From NCBI GenBank assembly GCA_026706505.1, contig JAPOYQ010000012.1, positions 1 to 6,881 of the forward strand: a stretch of DNA of 6,881 bases. The letters run 5' to 3'. Below, piece by piece: positions 1-6,825 of this stretch. Below the pieces are notes generated by a model, which had not been told where the DNA came from, did not search any database, and saw only the letters and a program-made list of their open reading frames with translations. Source of the DNA: Gemmatimonadota bacterium. GTDB taxonomy: Bacteria; Latescibacterota; UBA2968; UBA8231. Each line of letters begins with the position of its first letter. The stretch's first letter is position 1. A program made the position numbers and the translations under genes.

Positions 1-570
1 GTCGGACTTCATCAGCACTTGGTCGTCCATATTCCCCCACTCCAGGGAAATCGGCTCCCGGAGCATGTCCTCGACTACACATGCTCCCTCCTTCGGCATC
101 TCCAGCCGAATCACGTGCGTACATCCCGCCAGCATCTTGGCCTCTACCTCTTTAGTAGACAGCCCTTGGCAATGGCCATCGTAGCCGACATGCTCCTTGC
201 GCTCCTGCTGCTCCGCCCGGAGTGCGGCCAGTCGTTCACTCGTGCAAAAGCAGGGATAGGCGTGCCCACTGGCAACCAATTTCGCAGCGTATTCCGCGTA
301 GATGGACAAGCGCTCACTCTGCCGATACGGGCCGTAGGGGCCACCCACATCGGGGCCTTCATCCCACGTCAGCCCCAGCCACCGCAGCGACTGCATGAGC
401 TCATCTTCGTACTTCTTTTGCGACCGCGCTTGGTCGGTATCCTCAATGCGCAGCACAAACTGCCCTTCGTTTTTCCGTGCCCACACCCAGTCGAACAGCG
501 CTTGATACGCAGTCCCTACATGCATGGGGCCGGTCGGCGAAGGCGCGATGCGCACCCGCACTTCTGCCAT
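1..570 (-). CDS. gltX: Glutamyl-tRNA synthetase, N-terminal 190 residues (runs off left edge)
   Basis: Class I aminoacyl-tRNA synthetase that activates glutamate with ATP and charges tRNA-Glu in the cytoplasm. The reading frame starts at an ATG at 568-570 and stays open to base 1, so only the N-terminal catalytic part is present; family members are usually about 470-500 residues. Visible in the translation: the start of the Rossmann fold, VRVRIAPSPTG (residues 4-14), followed by the HIGH-type ATP motif as HVGT (17-20); the glutamate/tRNA-contact segment LRIEDTD (40-46); and a zinc-site-like pattern CFC (107-109) with YDGHC (C134). The KMSKS loop would lie beyond the window. The start is supported by an AAGGAGAT ribosome site a few bases upstream. 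It is transcribed divergently from the helicase gene. The sequence cannot tell a tRNA-Glu-specific enzyme from a non-discriminating one that also charges tRNA-Gln. Confidence 0.96.
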   Translation of the reverse strand, partial: MAEVRVRIAPSPTGPMHVGTAYQALFDWVWARKNEGQFVLRIEDTDQARSQKKYEDELMQSLRWLGLTWDEGPDVGGPYGPYRQSERLSIYAEYAAKLVASGHAYPCFCTSERLAALRAEQQERKEHVGYDGHCQGLSTKEVEAKMLAGCTHVIRLEMPKEGACVVEDMLREPISLEWGNMDDQVLMKSD

Positions 571-749
571 CTTTTATCTCCTTGTCTTTTGAATTACAAA
601 TTAAGCCCCAGCCGCTTCCGCGCAACGCGGTCTATTGCACATTTAGCTTTTTTCCCTAAGTTTATAACTTATAATGATTAACGCGCATTCGCTGGCGTCC
701 CGCCCCGCCGCACGCATTTCCTGCCCTTTCAACCCAATAGATAGGATTT
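571..749. promoter_or_regulatory. Divergent intergenic region between gltX and the helicase gene
   Basis: This 179-bp gap must hold the promoters for both divergent genes. Its core (about 633-682) is clearly AT-rich compared with both flanks. On the plus strand a perfect TATAAT (670-675) could be the -10 box of the helicase gene. No good -35 box lies at standard spacing, only a T-run near 648-653, and the implied leader would be about 65-70 nt. On the minus strand the same AT-rich block has TATAAG and TATAAA words, but no convincing promoter pair for gltX. A small perfect hairpin, CCGCG-CAA-CGCGG, sits at 618-630; its role is unknown. The gltX ribosome site (AAGGAGAT, about 576-583 on the minus strand) closes the left side. 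No small ORF or RNA gene is evident. Confidence 0.4.
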
Positions 750-1928
750 ATGCAGTTTACCGAGCTTGATCTAGCACCCTATATCCTCAGAGCACTCGAC
801 GAGATGGGCTACGAGGACATGACGCCCATCCAAGAACAAACCATTCCCCATATTATCGCCGGCAAAGACGTCATGGGCCTAGCCGAAACCGGCTCTGGCA
901 AGACCGGTGCCTGTGCCATTCCCCTAATCCAAGCCACAGACGAGTCGCTCAACGCCATCCAAGCCCTCATCTTGGTCCCCACCCGTGAATTGGCACTCCA
1001 ATACGTCCAAGAGGTGGACGAAATCGCCCAACACTCAGGTGTGGTACCGTTTGCCATCTACGGCGGCTTTGACATGGACATCCAAAAGGCCAAAATCAAC
1101 CACGGCGTCCATGTGCTCGTGGCCACGCCCGGCCGCCTCATCGACTTTATATGGAATCACAGCCTCGACCTGACCCACGTCAAAACCGTGGTCCTCGACG
1201 AGGCCGATGAGATGCTCAAGATGGGATTTATCGAAGACGTGGACTTTATCCTGTCCTGCATCATGCAGGAACACCAAACCCTGCTTTTTTCCGCTACTAT
1301 GCCGCCGGAGATAGAGCGGCTGACCCAACAATACCTCAAGTCGCCCGAGCGCATCCATCTCAACCGCGACCAGCGGGCGCCTCAATCGCTCGCCCATCAC
1401 TTCCTCCACGTCTCCCGCCGTCGCAGTGACGCACTCGTCGATTACATTGAGGATCAAGAAATCCAACAGGGCATCATATTCTGCAACTCGCGCGACAAAG
1501 CATCCGACTTGTTCCGCGACCTACAAAGGCGCGTCCGCTCGGTTGACATCATCCACGGCGGGCTAGACCAAGAGCGGCGCACCTCCATCTTCCGCCGCTT
1601 CCGTCAGCAGAAGATCCGCTTTATGGTCGCCACGGACGTGGCCGGGCGCGGCTTGGACTTTTCGCACGTCACCCACGTCATCAACTACGACTTTCCCTTT
1701 AACGCCGAAATCTACACCCACCGCACGGGCCGGGCCGGGCGCATGGGCCGAGCCGGCAAGGCCCTGACCTTGGTCGGCGACCGCAACCTCCACGACCTCA
1801 AGCGCCTGCTCAACGCCAACCGCATCCACGCGAATTGGGAAGGCACGGCACCCGACTTGGACGACATCCGCGCCAAACGCAACGGCCGAGGACGCAGACA
1901 CAGACCGCGCGGCAAAAAACGCCGCTAG
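750..1928 (+). CDS. DEAD-box ATP-dependent RNA helicase (complete)
   Basis: A 392-residue superfamily 2 RNA helicase that uses ATP to unwind or remodel short RNA duplexes in the cytoplasm. Relatives (RhlE, CshA, DeaD types) act in ribosome assembly, mRNA decay and cold adaptation. All core motifs are present in order: Q motif TPIQEQ (25-30) with an upstream aromatic F3; motif I AETGSGKT (45-52); Ia PTREL (77-81); GG (105-106); Ib TPGR (126-129); II DEAD (150-153); III SAT (181-183); IV IIFCNS (242-247); V ATDVAGRGLD (294-303); VI HRTGRAGR (324-331). The enzyme should therefore be active. After the two RecA-like domains only a short arginine/lysine-rich tail remains (about 375-392), probably for non-specific RNA binding; there is no DbpA/CsdA-type RNA-binding domain. 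The start ATG follows TAGGA by only 3 nt, so the ribosome site is weak. I do not assign a specific subfamily name. Confidence 0.95.
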   Translation: MQFTELDLAPYILRALDEMGYEDMTPIQEQTIPHIIAGKDVMGLAETGSGKTGACAIPLIQATDESLNAIQALILVPTRELALQYVQEVDEIAQHSGVVPFAIYGGFDMDIQKAKINHGVHVLVATPGRLIDFIWNHSLDLTHVKTVVLDEADEMLKMGFIEDVDFILSCIMQEHQTLLFSATMPPEIERLTQQYLKSPERIHLNRDQRAPQSLAHHFLHVSRRRSDALVDYIEDQEIQQGIIFCNSRDKASDLFRDLQRRVRSVDIIHGGLDQERRTSIFRRFRQQKIRFMVATDVAGRGLDFSHVTHVINYDFPFNAEIYTHRTGRAGRMGRAGKALTLVGDRNLHDLKRLLNANRIHANWEGTAPDLDDIRAKRNGRGRRHRPRGKKRR

Positions 1929-1966
1929 AGCCGATTAGACGCTTTTCGCGGCGCACCAGCTAGCGG
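1914..1966 (-). terminator. Probable intrinsic terminator of the receptor/TPR transcript, inside the 3' end of the helicase gene
   Basis: Read on the minus strand downstream of the secreted-TPR stop codon, two alternative stems share one 3' arm. CGCCGC (1953-1948) pairs with GCGGCG (1925-1920), which abuts a run of six T (1919-1914). Alternatively CCGCTAG (1966-1960) pairs perfectly with CTAGCGG (1928-1922), two bases before the same T-run. The loops are long (22 and 31 nt), which weakens the call. The T-run is the complement of the AAAAAA in the helicase's terminal Lys-Lys codons, so the two convergent genes would overlap at their transcript ends. No comparable T-run serves the plus strand, so termination of the helicase transcript is not explained. 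Confidence 0.5.
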
Positions 1967-1974
1967 TCGTTTGC

Positions 1975-2751
1975 TCACGGCGCATCCGGTGAATTGGCTT
2001 TTTCCAATCCGGGCAGCAGCGCGTACTTGACCCAACCAAAATCTGGATCAATCTCAAGCGCCTTTTCAAAGGCCGCTCGCGCCGACTCCAGCTCACCCTG
2101 ATTCTGGTAAGCGATGCCGAGCCAAGCGTAGGCTTCCCTGTGCCCCCATACTGGATGGATGGGATTGGTCGGCTCTTCTTGGGCAAAGAGTTCGGCAGCG
2201 CGCTGGAACCCTTGCAGGCCCTTTTCTTTGCTTCCACCAAACATTTCGGGGGTATTAAAATCGCTGATGGCCGCGCTCAGTACCACGCGCGGATTGTCGG
2301 GGGCGAGTTGCTTGGCTTTCTGGGCGGCCTTTCCTACTCTGGGGCCCAGGAGCATGCTTTTCATAGGGCTCAGGCCGATTTGCCACCCGTACACGCTCGA
2401 CAGCAAGGAATATGCTTCGGCCGCTTGTGGATCAAGCTCGGTAGCCTTTTTCAAGTGCTCGACAGCGGCATTGAGGTGTTCAGAAGCCTGGTCTTTGCTT
2501 TCTCCCTCTAATAGGCCGGCAATGCGGTAATCGGCCAAAGCGATGTAGTAGTGGCCCCACGCCACCAGACCCGTGTCGGCTAGGGTGCGCTCGAACGTCG
2601 CTCTGGCTGCATACATAGCGTCGAGATCGCCCGCATTTTTACCGGCTTGCAGCATCTGTTTTCCACTGACGATAAGACTGTCACCGGATTGGGCGAGGGA
2701 GGGATAGGTGATTGAGAAAATGAAAGCGAGTGAGAGCAGAAAGTGTATCAT
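1975..2751 (-). CDS. Secreted (periplasmic) TPR protein, paralogue of the ABC fusion's C-terminal domain
   Basis: A 258-residue protein of unknown specific role, probably a periplasmic scaffold. A hydrophobic N-terminal signal peptide ends in SLA-Q (cleavage predicted near residues 20/21); the segment has no lysine or arginine, which is slightly unusual. The mature part is helical with TPR-like units, clearest at about 90-121 (ending in the ATELDP type) and 205-237 (AYAWLGIAYQ to KALEIDP). Between them is a conserved block with NPRVVL (153-158), TPEMFGG (167-173) and P-x-WG (200-203). I recall similar blocks in uncharacterised exported TPR proteins of Bacteroidota. Residues 30-249 align end to end with residues 342-560 of the ABC fusion in this window. 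The start is supported by AAGGGG about 6 nt upstream (2758-2763). Only 21 bp separate it from the receptor stop codon, so it is very likely co-transcribed and may work with the receptor. Confidence 0.87.
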   Translation of the reverse strand: MIHFLLSLAFIFSITYPSLAQSGDSLIVSGKQMLQAGKNAGDLDAMYAARATFERTLADTGLVAWGHYYIALADYRIAGLLEGESKDQASEHLNAAVEHLKKATELDPQAAEAYSLLSSVYGWQIGLSPMKSMLLGPRVGKAAQKAKQLAPDNPRVVLSAAISDFNTPEMFGGSKEKGLQGFQRAAELFAQEEPTNPIHPVWGHREAYAWLGIAYQNQGELESARAAFEKALEIDPDFGWVKYALLPGLEKANSPDAP

Positions 2752-2772
2752 AAATAACCCCTTTGGTTAAGG

Positions 2773-4989
2773 TCAATAGTTCAAGGAGACAGTGGTGCCA
2801 AAGTAAATGGACCGGCGAAAGAGCGTGGTGCGTGGCTGGCGCTGGGTATAGTCGATGCTGTAATCATAATCGAGCACATTGGTGCGGTTGAGCAGATTGT
2901 TGACCGCCAAGTAGAAGACCGCTTGGTGCCCGGAGCCAAAGAAATGCACATAGCTCAACTGCCCATCTATCTGTTGAAAGGACGGTAGCCGTTCTGAGCC
3001 GACGGGTCCTTCCACGGGCAAGTAGTAGCTTTTGTCTATTACGGGAACGGCACCGACGACTGGGGTGATGGGTCGGCCGGTGGCGTATTTCAGGGTCAGG
3101 CCGCCACTAAGGGTGCGGACGATCTGCATTTTTGTAACCAAGGTCAGATTGTGCGTGACATCAAACGGTGAAGGGGCTTCTTCGCGTAGCATCTCAAACT
3201 CTAGGTGGCGCACCTGCAATCGGCGCGACCTCAGCAGACTATAGGCCATCCACCCACTCAAGCGCGTATTGAGAAAAGCGCCGTACTTGCAAAAGAAGTC
3301 AACTCCAGAGGCCCGGCCGCTACCCGCATTTGCAAGGTTCAGGTCGGGGTCATCTAGGACGAGATCGCGGTAGGGTTTGTAGTAAGCCTCCAGCCGTACT
3401 AGGAGTTCCCCGCGTTCGTGGTGCAGGCCGCCTATCCAATGTTGGGCGCGTTGAGGTCCCAGATTGGGGTTGCCGCTAGTGGGGTTGTATTTAAATGGTG
3501 CGGGGAATTGGTGATAGATGCCCCACGCGAGTCGAGCATTTGTGTCCTCGGAAAACTGATACCGCGCAGACAGGCGTGGATCTATGACAAAACCGTCGCT
3601 CAAATTGTGGTGGTCGGCGCGCATCCCGACATTGGCGACAATGCGGCGTACGGGTTTGAAATCGACCTCAAAGTAGGCACCACTGCGCCGGGCACCGTAG
3701 GAAGTGTCGAGTTCAAAAACCTCTGCCTCGGGGTCGAGAATATCGCCTTGGGGAATCCTGCCCACGAATCGGTTGTCAGCGTGCTCCATTTCAGCACCGA
3801 GGCGCAAGATCCCGAAAGCACCGAGGACGCGTTCCCAGTCTGTGCGAATTTTGCCGGTCCAGTCGCGGGGAGCCAAGTCTAGGTTGCCCAATTGCCGCCG
3901 GGTCTCGTACTGGTTGAGCGAGGCGCTAGTCTGTATGAACCAATCGGCCCATACATCCGTCCACTGGAGATTGTGCAAGGCTCTATCCGTGCGGTTTTGA
4001 TAAAGACCGTCAAACGAAGGCTCTGTAACCTGTACGCCGATCTTGTCACCCGCGTCGAAGCTGAAGAACTCAAGGCGTCCGGTAGGCGAATATTGGTAGA
4101 TCAGATTGAGGTTGCCGTCGTGCCCCTGCGGAGTAGTAACGAATTTGTCGCGGTGACCGTTGATGCGGAACAGGAGATCGGTAAAGCTGCGATTCCCCGT
4201 AAAGCGCAGGCCGAGCTTATCGTCAATAAGGGGCAAGTCGAGGCCCACAGCACCAGCAGCAAGGCCCAAGCCAAGCGTATAGCTCCGTTGCAGGGGCATG
4301 TCTAGACTCTCCATTGCTAGTACCGCAGAAAGTGCATTGCCGTAGCGGGCGGAGAATCCGCCGGTGGAAAAGGCCGTACCCTTCACCATAAAGGGAGGAA
4401 TCGTGCCGAATACTCCGCCAGTGGGCGATTCGTATTTGTAGGGATGCACCACCGTAGCTTGATCGAGCAAGATGACGGTCTCACTCACATCACCCCCCCG
4501 AACAAAAAGACCAGCACCATTATCTACGGTGGCAACGCCGGGAAAGGTTTTGAACGCGCGAAAAATATCGGCAGAAGCCCCAGGAGTTGTGACTACATCT
4601 AAGGGAGCAAGGGTAACGGTCTCATCCTCTCCGGTGGTGTAGGTGCTAACGGTGACGACGGTTTCACCGAGTTCAATGAGGATGCGCCGCAGCACCAATC
4701 GCACTGTTGTGGTATCGCCCGCAGCCAAGTGCAGGGCCTTCCGGGCGGGTTCAAAGCCGATGAAGGAGGCACTCAGGTCGTGTGATCCAAGGTGCCGAGT
4801 GGAAAAGGCAAAGCGGCCGTCGCGTCCTGTTACTGCGCCGTCGGTGGTGTCGATGATTTGCACATTGACAAAGGCCATTGGTCGTTCTGTTTCATCGACG
4901 ACCTGTCCTTGGACGAAAGCCTGACCCTGCGCCAAGGTCGGCAAAGAAAAACAAATGCTAAAAAGTGAAACCAGCCCTAGCGAACGCAT
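2773..4989 (-). CDS. TonB-dependent outer-membrane receptor with carboxypeptidase-regulatory-like N-terminal domain
   Basis: A 738-residue outer-membrane beta-barrel predicted to import a ligand using TonB-ExbBD energy. Order of parts: signal peptide (1-20, ending in PTLA before QGQ); a CarboxypepD_reg-like beta-sandwich (about 24-102, with GQVVDETERPMAFVNVQI and DGRFAFS); a GETVVTVS strand (108-115) at the place where SusC-like proteins have LDEVVV; a plug domain (about 130-230) with FRAFKTFPGV, LFVRGGD, LLDQATV-x-HPYKY and GGFSARYGNALSAVL; then the barrel. Near the end is NNLLNRTNV (697-705), and the last residue is an aromatic Tyr, as expected of a BAM-recognised final strand. The start is supported by GGAGA 5 nt upstream (4995-4999). 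At 738 residues it is shorter than typical SusC (about 1000), and no SusD gene follows; a secreted TPR gene sits there instead. The ligand cannot be inferred: siderophore, peptide or glycan are all possible. Confidence 0.93.
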   Translation of the reverse strand: MRSLGLVSLFSICFSLPTLAQGQAFVQGQVVDETERPMAFVNVQIIDTTDGAVTGRDGRFAFSTRHLGSHDLSASFIGFEPARKALHLAAGDTTTVRLVLRRILIELGETVVTVSTYTTGEDETVTLAPLDVVTTPGASADIFRAFKTFPGVATVDNGAGLFVRGGDVSETVILLDQATVVHPYKYESPTGGVFGTIPPFMVKGTAFSTGGFSARYGNALSAVLAMESLDMPLQRSYTLGLGLAAGAVGLDLPLIDDKLGLRFTGNRSFTDLLFRINGHRDKFVTTPQGHDGNLNLIYQYSPTGRLEFFSFDAGDKIGVQVTEPSFDGLYQNRTDRALHNLQWTDVWADWFIQTSASLNQYETRRQLGNLDLAPRDWTGKIRTDWERVLGAFGILRLGAEMEHADNRFVGRIPQGDILDPEAEVFELDTSYGARRSGAYFEVDFKPVRRIVANVGMRADHHNLSDGFVIDPRLSARYQFSEDTNARLAWGIYHQFPAPFKYNPTSGNPNLGPQRAQHWIGGLHHERGELLVRLEAYYKPYRDLVLDDPDLNLANAGSGRASGVDFFCKYGAFLNTRLSGWMAYSLLRSRRLQVRHLEFEMLREEAPSPFDVTHNLTLVTKMQIVRTLSGGLTLKYATGRPITPVVGAVPVIDKSYYLPVEGPVGSERLPSFQQIDGQLSYVHFFGSGHQAVFYLAVNNLLNRTNVLDYDYSIDYTQRQPRTTLFRRSIYFGTTVSLNY

Positions 4990-5136
4990 AATGGTCTCCA
5001 GTTATAGAGTGCGTTTGTGCCCTATAATATCCGGAAGCCCATCGCTGTGCTATTCCATTTCGACCAACGGCGATACGGCTCGGCTAATAGCGGGAGAGAG
5101 GGACGAATTGCAGGGAAACATTCTTATCCATCGCGA
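4990..5136 (-). promoter_or_regulatory. Spacer between ABC-TPR gene and receptor gene, possible receptor promoter
   Basis: This 147-bp gap is long enough to hold a promoter. On the minus strand TATTAT (5029-5024) lies about 24 bp upstream of the receptor ribosome site and could be a -10 box, but I see no -35 match at 16-18 bp. No terminator-like hairpin with a T-run follows the ABC-TPR stop codon, so read-through from that gene into the receptor is equally possible. The short reading frames crossing the gap show no coding character. Confidence 0.25.
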
Positions 5137-6825
5137 TTAACTGTCTAGTCCCGGTAGCAACTGGGATTTCACCCAGCCGTTGTTAGGATTCACTTCAAGG
5201 GCTTTGACAAAGGCTTCCCTTGCGCCCTCAATGTCTCCGGCCTCTTGACGCATGATACCCAATTGAGCACAGGCTTCGTCGTAGCCCCAAGAGGGTTGGA
5301 GAGGATCGCGAATTTCCTCTTTGGCGAATAGCTCAAGAGCATGCTCCATCTTAGAGATGGCCCGCTGCTTATCTCCGCCGAACATAGCAGGAGTATAGTA
5401 GTCGCTCATTCCATCTATTAGGACAACGCGGGGATTGTTGCCATCAAGTCGCTTGGATTTTTCAAGGACTCTTTTGGTCTCAGGGCCTAGCGCCATGCCC
5501 AAGTGAGGCTTCAGACCTAGCTTTTGACCATAGGCACTAGCTAAGAGGGCATGGGAGTCGCTGAAATTGTCTTCCAACTCAATAGCCCCTTTGAGGTGCT
5601 CTATGGTTCGGTTGATGCTCTCGGCCTGTTCGCCAGGAGTGGCCGCAAAGAGCGTAGCGAGGCGATATTCGCACAAAGCCAGATAATACAGTGCAAATTC
5701 CTCGTGATGGCCGTCTTGGCGAGCGCGGTCGAACAATTTCTGTGCCTCATATAATTGGTCAGGGTTGGAAGAATCAAGTGCCTGCTGAAGAAGCTGTTTG
5801 CCCTCGACGAAAGGAGCCTCAGATTCGATGCTCTGATCGTTTTTTGTATCTTTTTGACTATAGCGCATATATCGACTTCCCGTAGCGAATAGGTACACAT
5901 CTTCAAGATCCGCGGTTTTTACAGAAAATTGATGTATGTTCAAGCTGTTAAGACGATCTATAACTGCCTCCCTAAATGCCTCATCCTTACCATATATGGA
6001 CACGCCCTGAGAATTGCCATCGACGTGAGTTACTCCAGGACAGTCTGCCAAGGTTTCGGGATCGACTTCGGTTTCCACCTCCACTTTGAGGTTTAACTGA
6101 AACTGTTCGAGTAGTTGCGGTACTGAGCCGGAGGCAATGATTTCGCCCTGGTTCACCACGCAAACCACATCGCTGTACTGCTGGGCTTCTTTCATGTTGT
6201 GAGTGGTCATGACAATGGTAAGGCCCCGATTGCGATAGTGATTCAGGACGTCCCAGAGTTGCCGGCGCAAATGCGGGTCCAAGTTACTCGACGGCTCATC
6301 GAGGATCAGCAGCGCAGGTTTGCCTACTAAGGCAATGGCAATGAGCAGCCTACGTCTTTCTCCACCTGACAGGTCTTTGTAGGCAGTCTTCTGCTGGCGT
6401 TGCAACTCAAAAATGTCGATCAACTCATCAGGATCAATAGGGTTCTGATACATCTTCGCATAAAGGTGTAGAGCCTCTCTGACCCGAATATCATAGTAGA
6501 GAGAATCCTCCTGAAATTGGATGCCGATTCTACTACGTATGTCCTTACGTCGTCTCAGATCAGGGATTCTTTCACCAAACAAGTCAATGCCTCCAGAGTC
6601 AGGCTTTTTTAATCCTACAATGCAATCTATGATAGATGTTTTACCTGCTCCGTTGGGCCCTACCAAACAAAAGACCTGTTGTGGGTATACGGTAAAACTT
6701 GCGTTTTGAACAGCGACAAGCTTACCATAGCTTTTACGCAAGGCATTTATCTGCAGGACAGGTGTTTGCTCTCGATAGTCACTAGCTGGAGATAAGAAAT
6801 TCGAAGTTGAGGTCATGATTTCCAT
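5137..6825 (-). CDS. ABC-2-type transporter ATPase fused to a C-terminal TPR domain
   Basis: A 562-residue cytoplasmic fusion. The N-terminal part (about 22-235) is a complete ABC ATPase: Walker A GPNGAGKT (56-63), Q-loop Q105, signature LSGGE (152-156), Walker B LLILDE (172-177), D-loop SNLD (180-183) and H-loop H209. Residues about 245-317 form the small C-terminal domain usual in NatA/CcmA-type (ABC-2) ATPases, ending in the typical LEDVYLFATG. Such proteins normally stop here at 300-320 residues and pair with a separate membrane permease. Here a charged linker (about 318-340) leads into a TPR domain (about 341-560) with repeats near 404-435 and 516-549, and conserved NPRVVL (465-469 region) and TPAMFGG (478-484). 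This domain is homologous to the secreted TPR protein three genes on. An in-frame TAA (6838-6840) bounds the start. The ATG at 6825 lacks a clear ribosome site; the ATG of codon 4 (6816) is an alternative. No permease is in the window. Base composition is more AT-rich than in the helicase gene. Confidence 0.93.
   Translation of the reverse strand: MEIMTSTSNFLSPASDYREQTPVLQINALRKSYGKLVAVQNASFTVYPQQVFCLVGPNGAGKTSIIDCIVGLKKPDSGGIDLFGERIPDLRRRKDIRSRIGIQFQEDSLYYDIRVREALHLYAKMYQNPIDPDELIDIFELQRQQKTAYKDLSGGERRRLLIAIALVGKPALLILDEPSSNLDPHLRRQLWDVLNHYRNRGLTIVMTTHNMKEAQQYSDVVCVVNQGEIIASGSVPQLLEQFQLNLKVEVETEVDPETLADCPGVTHVDGNSQGVSIYGKDEAFREAVIDRLNSLNIHQFSVKTADLEDVYLFATGSRYMRYSQKDTKNDQSIESEAPFVEGKQLLQQALDSSNPDQLYEAQKLFDRARQDGHHEEFALYYLALCEYRLATLFAATPGEQAESINRTIEHLKGAIELEDNFSDSHALLASAYGQKLGLKPHLGMALGPETKRVLEKSKRLDGNNPRVVLIDGMSDYYTPAMFGGDKQRAISKMEHALELFAKEEIRDPLQPSWGYDEACAQLGIMRQEAGDIEGAREAFVKALEVNPNNGWVKSQLLPGLDS

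Noticed and set aside
618..630. Perfect CCGCG-CAA-CGCGG hairpin as a terminator or operator
   Set aside because: The stem is only 5 bp and no T-run follows directly on either strand. It is too short to assign a role beyond noting it.
19..681. Plus-strand 220-codon open frame opposite gltX
   Set aside because: It lies antisense to a clearly recognisable synthetase; its translation has no recognisable motif and is rich in Pro, Arg, Leu and His as expected of an antisense frame. It also runs on through the AT-rich intergenic core.
1035..1466. Minus-strand 143-codon open frame inside the helicase gene
   Set aside because: It is fully covered by the helicase motifs on the other strand; the Asp/Val/Gly-rich translation mirrors the GC-rich codons of the real gene.
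1975..2751. Secreted TPR protein as a SusD homologue
   Set aside because: SusD proteins are about 500 residues, are lipoproteins with a cysteine at the cleavage site and contain a SusD-specific fold. This protein is 258 residues, lacks a lipobox cysteine and matches the ABC fusion's TPR part instead.
3418..4305. Plus-strand open frames (154 and 137 codons) within the receptor gene
   Set aside because: They are antisense to the receptor's barrel, with no ribosome site, no family features and no continuity across their boundaries.
4955..5140. Small plus-strand frame across the gap between ABC-TPR and receptor genes
   Set aside because: It overlaps the receptor start and signal-peptide codons on the other strand. 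The nearby plus-strand TATAAT (5023-5028) lies inside the frame rather than before it, and I see no ribosome site.
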